Of a stretch of DNA of 44,712 nt, positions 8,002-14,454 are shown piece after piece. The stretch's first letter is position 1. Each line of letters starts with the position of its first letter. The notes beneath the pieces are model-generated. The model was not told the DNA's origin. It worked only from the letters and a program-made list of their open reading frames with translations, and ran no database searches. The position numbers and the translations under genes were made by a program. Source of the stretch: UMGS1781 sp045650705 (lineage in GTDB: Bacteria > Bacillota > Clostridia > TANB77 > CAG-508); contig JAZRRK010000051.1 of NCBI GenBank assembly GCA_045650705.1, forward strand, positions 1 through 44,712. The letters run 5' to 3'.

Positions 8002-9138
8002 ATGGTTAAAAAAGTTGCGATAATTACAAATGGTGGAGATTGCCCAGGATTAAATGCAGTCATAAGAGCTATAGTAAAAACAGCAGAAACAAATGGAGTA
8101 GAATGCTATGGATATATAGAAGGATATAAAGGACTATATGAAAACAACTATATTAAATTAGAATCAAATGGAAGTGCTTCAGGATTATTACACAGAGGAG
8201 GAACAATAATAGGTTCTTCAAACAGCACAAATCTATTTAATTTAAAAGTAGAAGAAAATGGTGAAATTGTATACAAAGATGTATCAGATATATGTGTTGA
8301 AAATGTAAGAAAAGCAGGTTTTGACTGCATATTCACATTAGGTGGAGATGGAACACAAAAATCAGCAAGAGATTTTTCAGTAAAAGGATTAAATATAATA
8401 GGAGTACCAAAAACAATAGATAATGATGTAGCTCATTGTGAAATAACTTTCGGATATAATACAGCAGTATCTGTTGCAACAGAAGCATTAGATAGATTAC
8501 ACTCGACAGCAGAATCACATCACAGAATAATGATATTAGAAGTAATGGGAAGATATGCAGGGTGGATAGCATTAGAATCAGCGATAGCAGGTGGAGCAGA
8601 TGTTGCATTAATACCAGAAATTCCTTATGATATAAATAGTGTTGTAGAAAAGATAAATGAAAGAAAAGCAGCAGGCAAAAAATTCAGCATAGTAGTAGTA
8701 TCAGAAGGTGCAAAACCAAAAGATGGAGAAATGATAGTAAAGAAAACCTTAAATGACGGAAAAGGTTTAGACAATGTAAGACTTGGAGGAATAGGAGATA
8801 AACTTGCAGAAGACTTAGAAAAATTAACAGGAATGGTTTCAAGAAATACTACATTAGGATATGTACAAAGAGGAGGAACTCCAACATCATATGATAGAGT
8901 TCTATCAACAAAATATGGATACAAAGCAATGGAATTAGCATTAGAAGGAAAATTCAATGTGCTAGTAACATTGCAAGGTGGAAAACTAGGATATGTTCCA
9001 CTAGAAGATGTAGTTGGAAATAACAAAGAAATAGGAGCACGTTCAGGAGGAACAGCATCAACAAGCATAAAAACAATAAAAATGGATGATGATTTAATAA
9101 AAGTAGCAAGAAACTTAGATATATGCTTAGGTGATTAA
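8002..9138 (+). CDS. pfkA: 6-phosphofructokinase (ATP or pyrophosphate donor uncertain)
   Basis: The enzyme phosphorylates fructose 6-phosphate to fructose 1,6-bisphosphate, the committed step of glycolysis. I start it at ATG 8002 (MVKKVAIITNGGDCPG), preceded by AAAGGAGAAAATAAA. The longer open frame upstream merely reads through the repeat composite. Motifs: GGDCPGLN (11-18), GGDGT (114-118), PKTIDND (136-142) and MGRYAGW. At 378 residues it is longer than the classic ~320-residue bacterial ATP enzyme. The Gly in GGDGT suggests ATP use, but the Lys in PKTIDND is usual in PPi-linked and mixed clades. The donor is therefore undetermined. Other glycolytic genes lie at 32183 and 39777-44712. Confidence 0.9.
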   Translation: MVKKVAIITNGGDCPGLNAVIRAIVKTAETNGVECYGYIEGYKGLYENNYIKLESNGSASGLLHRGGTIIGSSNSTNLFNLKVEENGEIVYKDVSDICVENVRKAGFDCIFTLGGDGTQKSARDFSVKGLNIIGVPKTIDNDVAHCEITFGYNTAVSVATEALDRLHSTAESHHRIMILEVMGRYAGWIALESAIAGGADVALIPEIPYDINSVVEKINERKAAGKKFSIVVVSEGAKPKDGEMIVKKTLNDGKGLDNVRLGGIGDKLAEDLEKLTGMVSRNTTLGYVQRGGTPTSYDRVLSTKYGYKAMELALEGKFNVLVTLQGGKLGYVPLEDVVGNNKEIGARSGGTASTSIKTIKMDDDLIKVARNLDICLGD

Positions 9139-9182
9139 TAAAAATACCGAGAAACGAAGATACTAGAAAGGAGAATGATGTT

Positions 9183-10892
9183 ATGATAAATTTTAAAAGT
9201 GAAATTGCAAAGGCAATTTCTAAAATAACAAATATAGAAGAGAAAGAATTAGCAAGCTATATAGAAATCCCACCAAATAGCGATTTGGGAGATTATGCAT
9301 TTCCATGCTTTAAATTGGCTAAAGCTCTAAGAAAAGCACCACCAATGATAGCACAAGAAATAAAAGAACAAATAGATATAGCTGAGAACCTGATAGAAAA
9401 AATAGATATAGTAGGTGGATATCTTAACATATATATAAATAAAGAAACATTAGTAAGTAATGTATTAAAAGAAGTTGCTGAAAAGCAAGAAAAATATGGT
9501 TCAAGTAATACTGGTAAAGGAAGAAATGTAGTTATAGATTATTCAGCACCAAACATCGCAAAACCTTTTCATATAGGGCATTTACGTTCAACCGTTATAG
9601 GAGGAGCATTATACAAAATATATAACTTTTTAGGATATAACAGTGTGGGTATAAATTACCTAGGAGACTGGGGACTTCAATTTGGTAAAGTAATGGCGGG
9701 ATATGATATGTGGAAAGATGAGTATGATTTTTCACAAAGTGAAATTCAAGCTATTCTAAAAATATATATAAGATTTAATCAAGAAGAAAAAGAAAAACCA
9801 GAATTAACAGAAATGGCAAGAGAATACTTTAAAAGACTAGAAGAAGGAAATAAAAAAGAAGTAGAAACTTGGCAATGGATTAGAAAAATTAGTTTAGAAA
9901 ATTATCAAAAAACATATGATTTATTAAATTCAAAATTTGATTCATATAACGGAGAATCATATTACAATGATAAAATGGATGTAGTTGTAGACGAAATAAG
10001 AGACAAAGGATTACTTAAAGAATCAGAAGGAGCACAGGTAGTTGATTTAGAAGAATATGACATGCCACCATGTATAATAATCACATCAGCAGGAACAACA
10101 ATATATGCAACAAGAGATTTAGCTTCATTAAAAGATAGAATAAACACATATGATTTTGATAAAGCAATATATGTTGTAGGTAATGAGCAAAGACTACACT
10201 TTAAACAAGTATTTAAAGTATTAGAATTAATGGGATATCCAGAATATGCTGAAAAATGTGAACATGTTCCATTTGGATTAGTGGTAGATAAAGATGGAGA
10301 AAAAATAGGTTCAAGAAAAGGAAATTCAGTATTCCTAGAAGACATATTAAAAGAAGCAATACAAAAAGTAGAAAAAATAATAGATGAGAAAAATCCAAAC
10401 TTAGAAAATAAAGAAGAAGTAGCTAGAAAAGTTGGAGTTGGTGCAATAATTTTCAATGATTTATCAAATAGCAGAATAAAAGATGAGATATTTGACTGGG
10501 ATATGTTATTAAACTTCCAAGGAGAGACAGGACCATATATACAATATATATATGTAAGAACAAGAAGTTTATTAGAAAAAGCAGGATATGTACCAGAAAT
10601 AGATAAGATAGATTTCAGTAAATTACAAGAAAAAGAGGCAATAGAGACAATAAAATTACTATACAGATTTAATGACGTAGTAGAAAATTCTGCACAAAAA
10701 AATGAACCATCAGTGGTTGCAAGATACTTAATTGATGTAGCACAAAGTTTTAGTAGCTTTTATAACGAACATAAAATAATAACAGAAGATAAAGCAGTTC
10801 AAGATGCAAGACTTGCTTTAACATATTGTGTAGGAACTGTATTAAAGACAGGCGTAACATTATTAGGCATGGAAATGCCAAACAAAATGTAG
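9183..10892 (+). CDS. argS: Arginyl-tRNA synthetase
   Basis: A class Ia synthetase that charges tRNA-Arg in the cytoplasm. The 569-residue protein shows the N-terminal Add-1 region with the early PNSDLGDYAFPCF, and the HIGH-box NIAKPFHIGHLRSTVIGG (HIGH at 130-133). The catalytic tail has IGSRKGNSVFLEDIL in the KMSKS position; the degenerate motif is normal for ArgRS. The C-terminal anticodon-binding domain ends LLGMEMPNKM. AAAGGAGA gives the ribosome-binding site. There is no T-box leader in the 44 bp upstream, so it probably belongs to the pfkA transcript. An R3 repeat lies immediately after the stop. Confidence 0.96.
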   Translation: MINFKSEIAKAISKITNIEEKELASYIEIPPNSDLGDYAFPCFKLAKALRKAPPMIAQEIKEQIDIAENLIEKIDIVGGYLNIYINKETLVSNVLKEVAEKQEKYGSSNTGKGRNVVIDYSAPNIAKPFHIGHLRSTVIGGALYKIYNFLGYNSVGINYLGDWGLQFGKVMAGYDMWKDEYDFSQSEIQAILKIYIRFNQEEKEKPELTEMAREYFKRLEEGNKKEVETWQWIRKISLENYQKTYDLLNSKFDSYNGESYYNDKMDVVVDEIRDKGLLKESEGAQVVDLEEYDMPPCIIITSAGTTIYATRDLASLKDRINTYDFDKAIYVVGNEQRLHFKQVFKVLELMGYPEYAEKCEHVPFGLVVDKDGEKIGSRKGNSVFLEDILKEAIQKVEKIIDEKNPNLENKEEVARKVGVGAIIFNDLSNSRIKDEIFDWDMLLNFQGETGPYIQYIYVRTRSLLEKAGYVPEIDKIDFSKLQEKEAIETIKLLYRFNDVVENSAQKNEPSVVARYLIDVAQSFSSFYNEHKIITEDKAVQDARLALTYCVGTVLKTGVTLLGMEMPNKM

Positions 10893-10905
10893 ATTTGCTG
10901 TAAAA

Positions 10906-11025
10906 TCCGCCCAATCTCGTCGGGTTTATATATTTATTAAAAATTGAGCCCACGATGGAGACGCCTGCGATGCTTTTCGGGGGTCCTCAATTTTTTCTAA
11001 ATATATAAGCCCCTGCGTTGGGCTA
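10906..11025 (-). repeat. R3 element with a different core, copy 2
   Basis: It has the same ends as the other R3 copies (TCCGCCCAATCTCGTCGG at the left, CTGCGTTGGGCTA at the right, inverted relative to copy 1). The core is unrelated: AAAAATTGAG and CTCAATTTTT arms enclose CCCACGATGGAGACGCCTGC. It fills the gap between argS and upp. Confidence 0.8.
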
Positions 11026-11063
11026 GTTACAGCAATTAATAAAGTTTTAAGGGGGAATTATTT

Positions 11064-11690
11064 ATGAAAGCAATTGAACTAAAACATCCATTAATTGAAC
11101 ACAAATTAGCGATACTAAGAGATAAGAGAACAGGAACAAAAGAATTTAGAGAAATAATCTCGGAATTAGGAGAAATGCTTTGTTACGAAGCAATGAAAGA
11201 TGCGAAGACATATGAAGTAGAAATAGAAACTCCTATGGAAACAATGAAAGCAAGAAAAATAAACGAAGATAACTATGCATTTGTACCAATATTAAGAGCA
11301 GGAACAGGAATGTTAGATGGGATAATAAATGTGGTTCCAAATGCTAAAATAGGTCATATAGGAATGTATAGAGATGAAGAAACATTTAAACCTACTGTAT
11401 ATTTCTTTAAAGTTCCAAAAGATATAGAAAAAAGAGAAGTTTTAATATTAGATCCAATGCTTGCAACAGGTGGGTCAGCATTAGATGCAATAGAACTTTT
11501 AAAAGAAAAAGGAGTAACAAAGATAAAATTCTTATGTATTATAGCATCACCAGAAGGAATAAAAACAGTAGAAGAAAAACATCCAGATGTACAAATATAT
11601 TGTTCATCAATAGACAGACAATTAAACGAAAAAGCATACATACTACCAGGATTAGGAGATGCTGGAGACAGAATTTTTGGAACAAAATAA
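11064..11690 (+). CDS. upp: Uracil phosphoribosyltransferase
   Basis: A cytoplasmic salvage enzyme making UMP from uracil and PRPP. The 208-residue protein has the family core LRAGTGMLDG (about 77-86) and the PRPP-binding loop VLILDPMLATGGSALDAIELL (about 126-146, cited by its key residues DPMLATGGS). The C-terminal uracil-binding segment ILPGLGDAGDRIFGTK is complete. The ribosome-binding site is AAGGGGG, 8 bases before ATG. It is preceded by an R3 repeat and followed by its own hairpin terminator. The last 21 codons and the terminator recur ~1.48 kb downstream at 13112-13222, flanking an accessory cassette. Confidence 0.97.
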   Translation: MKAIELKHPLIEHKLAILRDKRTGTKEFREIISELGEMLCYEAMKDAKTYEVEIETPMETMKARKINEDNYAFVPILRAGTGMLDGIINVVPNAKIGHIGMYRDEETFKPTVYFFKVPKDIEKREVLILDPMLATGGSALDAIELLKEKGVTKIKFLCIIASPEGIKTVEEKHPDVQIYCSSIDRQLNEKAYILPGLGDAGDRIFGTK

Positions 11691-11738
11691 TATATAAAAG
11701 AAAACAGTTTTTATTTATAAAATAAAAGCTGTTTTTTT
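11628..11738 (+). repeat. Direct repeat, left copy: upp 3' end plus terminator
   Basis: The last 63 bases of upp (11628-11690) match 13112-13174 at 61 of 63 positions. Both differences are synonymous (CTA/TTA Leu, GCT/GCA Ala). The similarity continues, less exactly, through the terminator. This is a candidate att-like boundary of the inserted cassette. Confidence 0.8.
11702..11738 (+). terminator. upp terminator
   Basis: AAACAGTTTTTATTT pairs with AAATAAAAGCTGTTT, followed by a run of T. Confidence 0.8.
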
Positions 11739-11766
11739 ATAAAGATAAAAAAATATTTAAAAAGTA

Positions 11767-11794
11767 TTGACAAACAAATTTAATATGATATAAA
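11767..11794 (+). promoter_or_regulatory. Promoter of the post-upp cassette
   Basis: TTGACA (11767-11772), 16 bp and TATAAA (11789-11794, continuing AAT) form a good vegetative promoter. It is placed to transcribe the AC-repeat ORF and the prepilin-like gene. Confidence 0.6.
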
Positions 11795-11812
11795 ATTTAA
11801 TGGTAAAGTAAA

Positions 11813-11837
11813 TGTAGGGGCGAGCAATGCTCGTCCG
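11813..11837 (+). repeat. R1 repeat in the cassette leader
   Basis: TGTAGGGGCGAGCAATGC then TCGTCCG is a 25-bp R1 unit with palindromic centre CGAGCAATGCTCG. It sits between the promoter and the ribosome-binding site of the AC-repeat ORF. Confidence 0.8.
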
Positions 11838-11859
11838 ATAAAAAATCAAAGGAGAAAGT

Positions 11860-11940
<81 letters not shown>

Positions 11941-11982
11941 TTTTATAGAAGAAAAATTATATATAAAATATAAAAGGATAAG

Positions 11983-12053
11983 AGTTGGTATGTGAAAAAA
12001 CGCATTTATTAATAATGCGCTTAAAAAGCATATCAACTTTTTGCGCGTTAAAA
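11983..12053 (+). other. Potential structured leader between the AC-repeat ORF and the prepilin-like gene
   Basis: GTTGGTATG (about 11985) can pair with CATATCAAC, and CGCATT-ATTAAT-AATGCG forms an inner hairpin. AACGCA and TGCGCGTT offer an alternative pairing. It is seen only as complementary segments. It could be a terminator remnant, an attenuator or nothing functional. Confidence 0.35.
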
Positions 12054-12061
12054 AACAAAAG

Positions 12062-12163
12062 TGTAGGGGAGACCAGTGGTCGTCCGTGCATCGAAGAAAA
12101 ATCTAAATAAAAGCCCCTTCAATAAGGGGGGCTAGCGCTCGAAGGGGCGACTGGGGGTTCTTA
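12062..12163 (+). repeat. R1+R2 composite upstream of the prepilin-like gene
   Basis: An R1 variant (12062-12086, TGTAGGGGAGACCAGTGG then TCGTCCG), a TCGAAGAA-containing linker and an R2 hairpin (12110-12163) ending GGGGGTTCTTAA. The architecture and linker motif match the composite before pfkA. It ends 38 bp before the start codon. Confidence 0.8.
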
Positions 12164-12200
12164 AGAACTTAAAATAATAAAATAAAAGGAGAACAAAAAA

Positions 12201-13064
12201 ATGAAAAATAACAAAGGTATAACGCTAATAGCGTTAATAATAACAATAATAGTAATGCTAATATTAGTAGCAGTAACAGTAGCAGTAGTAGTAAACAGTA
12301 ATTTAATAGGAACAGCACAAGGAGCAAAAACAGATACAGAAACAGCATATAGCGAAGAATCAAACATAGCAGGATTTAATGTAACAATAGGCGGAGAAGA
12401 TAGATATTTTAATAATGCAGATGAATATGTGGATTATTTAAAAGGAAACAGCGGAGAAGGTGCAAAATGGGAATTAACAACAGATTCAGGAGAAACAGGA
12501 TTAAGTGAAGGTGATTTAGTAACACATAAAGAAAGAACAACAGAGCAATTCTATGTAATAAAAGTAACTGGAAATACAGTAGCAATGTTAGCAGCAAAAA
12601 ACATTACTACAACAGGACAATTAGAACAAAGTGATTCTGCACCAACAGTAGCATTTTCAAATACTAATTATTGGTCAAGTGAAACAAGTTATCCATTGGA
12701 TTTAAATGAATATACTGATAAAACTGATATTGAGAAAACAAATATGGGAGTAGTTTCAACTGATGCAATAGAAATTGCAAGAGCATATGGAGACACATTT
12801 GATGTAAAAGGAAGATTAATGACAGTAGGAGAAGTGGAGGATTTAGGGGGAAGTAAAGATGATTATTCTACTGAAGATTGCCCATCATTTATAAACACAC
12901 AAGACTATTGGCTTGGGTCTGCGAGCTTCGTTAGCGACGGCTACCACTTCGTGTGGATCGTGATTGGCGAGTACAGCCGCTTGCTCAGCAACGGCATCTT
13001 CAGCTCTGTCGGCAGCTATGGGGTGCGCCCAGTTTTGGAAGTCTTAACATCTTCAATCGAATAA
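12201..13064 (+). CDS. Prepilin-like surface protein with a DGR-type variable C-terminus
   Basis: A 287-residue protein starting MKNNKGITLIALIITIIV, a type IV prepilin-like leader. Cleavage is expected after Gly6, with a single hydrophobic helix at about 7-32; the usual Glu at mature position 5 is Ala. Residues ~60-240 are acidic, with GRLMTVGEVEDL and YWLGS blocks reminiscent of Lcl/DUF1566- or DUF6273-type C-type-lectin folds. Residues 241-277 (12921-13031), ending SYGVRPV, are abruptly GC-rich, and 24 of 37 codons are NNC. That is expected where a diversity-generating retroelement has mutated template AAC codons. No reverse transcriptase or template repeat is in the window. AAAGGAGAAC gives the ribosome-binding site. 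Ligand and function are unknown. Confidence 0.8.
   Translation: MKNNKGITLIALIITIIVMLILVAVTVAVVVNSNLIGTAQGAKTDTETAYSEESNIAGFNVTIGGEDRYFNNADEYVDYLKGNSGEGAKWELTTDSGETGLSEGDLVTHKERTTEQFYVIKVTGNTVAMLAAKNITTTGQLEQSDSAPTVAFSNTNYWSSETSYPLDLNEYTDKTDIEKTNMGVVSTDAIEIARAYGDTFDVKGRLMTVGEVEDLGGSKDDYSTEDCPSFINTQDYWLGSASFVSDGYHFVWIVIGEYSRLLSNGIFSSVGSYGVRPVLEVLTSSIE
12921..13031 (+). other. Candidate DGR variable repeat (VR)
   Basis: A GC-rich, NNC-codon-dominated stretch coding for residues 241-277 of the prepilin-like protein. AGC, TTC, GGC, TAC, CAC, ATC, CGC, CTC, GTC, GAC and AAC all occur. It ends at the GVRP motif where such targets usually finish. Codon use is unlike the first 240 codons, which are A-ending. 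Confidence 0.7.
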
Positions 13065-13111
13065 GCGACGTGAGGAGCTTACAGGCTAGGTGCAAATTCC
13101 TGGGAGAAAAT

Positions 13112-13222
13112 GAAAAAGCATACATATTACCAGGATTAGGAGATGCAGGAGACAGAATTTTTGGAACAAAATAAATATAGAGGAAAACAGCTTTTATTAA
13201 TTAAATAAAAGCTGTTTTTTTA
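13112..13222 (+). pseudogene. Duplicated upp 3' end with terminator, right copy
   Basis: 13112-13174 encodes the last 20 residues of Upp (EKAYILPGLGDAGDRIFGTK) and a stop, with two synonymous differences from the intact gene. A matching hairpin terminator follows (13184-13221). It has no start of its own. It looks like the displaced original 3' end after something was inserted at the end of upp, or the scar of recombination with a related strain. Confidence 0.75.
13184..13221 (+). terminator. Terminator after the duplicated upp end
   Basis: AAAACAGCTTTTATTAA pairs with TTAAATAAAAGCTGTTTT, followed by T. It is nearly the same as the upp terminator and probably ends the cassette transcript. 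Confidence 0.8.
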
Positions 13223-13315
13223 GCAATTCCTATTGATAAATATTACAAAATAAGGTATAATATAACAGAAATGTTACAACAATATTAAATTAATATTACA
13301 TTTTCGAAAATACTC

Positions 13316-13343
13316 TTGACATATATTTAAAAAAGAATAAAAT
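13316..13343 (+). promoter_or_regulatory. Promoter of rsmD
   Basis: TTGACA (13316-13321), 16 bp and TAAAAT (13338-13343), 29 bp before the rsmD ATG. Confidence 0.55.
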
Positions 13344-13371
13344 ATATGTATAAAAATAAAATGAGGAATGT

Positions 13372-13926
13372 ATGAGGGTTATTAGTGGAAAAGCTAGAGG
13401 GAAAAAATTAGTTTCTTTAGAAGGTCTAAATACCAGACCCACTCTAGACAGAGTAAAAGAAGCTATGTTTAATATAATTCAGTTTGATATTATTGATAAA
13501 GAGGTATTAGACTTATTTGCAGGAAGCGGTGCATTAGGAATAGAAGCATTAAGCAGAGGAGCAAATAAAGCAATATTTTGTGATAATTCTACTGAAGCAA
13601 TTAAAGTTATAAAAACTAATATAGAAAATACAAGAAATTTAGAACAATCTGAAATACTAAATAAAGATTATATCACAGCATTAAAACATTTAGCTACAAG
13701 TAATAAAAAATTTGATATAATATTTTTAGACCCCCCATATGAAACTGATTTCGCAGAAAAGGCAATAAAAGAAATATTAGATTTGAATTTATTATCAAAA
13801 GATGGAATGATAGTTTTAGAAACAGATGATACAAAAAAAGAAGAAACATTAAAAACATTAGGGATTGAAATTTTTGATAAAAGAAAATATGGGCGAGTCA
13901 TTCTCATATTTATTCGAAAGGAGTAA
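13372..13926 (+). CDS. rsmD: 16S rRNA (guanine(966)-N2)-methyltransferase RsmD
   Basis: RsmD methylates N2 of G966 in the 16S rRNA of assembled small-subunit particles, using S-adenosylmethionine. The 184-residue product starts MRVISGKARGKKL, typical of RsmD. It has an SAM-binding loop VLDLFAGSGALGIEALSRGA (key DLFAGSG, around residue 46) and the catalytic DPPY motif (about residue 121). Length is normal. In Clostridia it is usually followed by coaD; here a coiled-coil gene follows after 3 bp. Confidence 0.95.
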   Translation: MRVISGKARGKKLVSLEGLNTRPTLDRVKEAMFNIIQFDIIDKEVLDLFAGSGALGIEALSRGANKAIFCDNSTEAIKVIKTNIENTRNLEQSEILNKDYITALKHLATSNKKFDIIFLDPPYETDFAEKAIKEILDLNLLSKDGMIVLETDDTKKEETLKTLGIEIFDKRKYGRVILIFIRKE

Positions 13927-13929
13927 AAC

Positions 13930-14388
13930 ATGGAGATTTTTACATTATTAGAAACATTAGAGGATATTTTAGAAAAGAGTAAAGCAATACCTTTTACAGA
14001 AAAGGCAATAGTAGATAAAGAAGAGGTATTAGAAATAATAAAGGATGTTAGATTAAAACTTCCAGACGAATTAAAACAAGCGAAATGGATAAAAGAGGAA
14101 AGAGGACGTATATTACAAGAAGCCCAGAAAGAAGCTGATGATATAGTAAGAGAGGCAGAGAATAGAATAATATCTATGATTGATGAACATGAAATTACTA
14201 GAAAGGCATATGAACAAAAAGCAGAGATTATAGAAACAGCAAACGAAATGTCTAGAGAAATTACAAAAGGAACAAAGGACTATGCAGATGGAATTTTGGA
14301 AAACCTGGAAAGTGCTATAAACAACATTAATGCATCAATTAACGAGGCTCTAAGAACAATAGAACAAAATAGAAATGAGCTAAAATAA
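13930..14388 (+). CDS. Coiled-coil protein of unknown function (ATP-synthase-b/DivIVA-like helix)
   Basis: A 152-residue, highly charged, almost wholly helical protein that starts 3 bp after the rsmD stop and is co-transcribed with it. The middle segment contains ILQEAQKEADDIVREAENRII, with alternating Ala/Glu heptads like the stalk of F-type ATPase subunit b. Homologues at this locus in Clostridia are often loosely labelled ATPase. There is no membrane helix, no Walker motif and no enzymatic signature. A structural or division-site role is possible but not shown. A terminator follows. Confidence 0.75.
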   Translation: MEIFTLLETLEDILEKSKAIPFTEKAIVDKEEVLEIIKDVRLKLPDELKQAKWIKEERGRILQEAQKEADDIVREAENRIISMIDEHEITRKAYEQKAEIIETANEMSREITKGTKDYADGILENLESAINNINASINEALRTIEQNRNELK

Positions 14389-14399
14389 TAAAAAATCTG

Positions 14400-14434
14400 A
14401 AAGTCAGAAACGTTACATAGTTCTGACTTTTTTT
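14400..14434 (+). terminator. Terminator after the rsmD operon
   Basis: AAGTCAGAA and TTCTGACTT form the stem, followed by seven T. Confidence 0.8.
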
Positions 14435-14454
14435 AAAAGTGGAAGGAACAAATT

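Noticed and set aside
9139..9182. T-box leader before argS
   Set aside because: The gap is 44 bases, too short, and no T-box sequence is present.
12953..13174. A 73-codon open frame running through the variable repeat into the duplicated upp tail
   Set aside because: It overlaps the prepilin-like gene in another frame, has no ribosome-binding site, and is open mainly because GC-rich DNA lacks stops. Only its last 20 codons are upp-derived.
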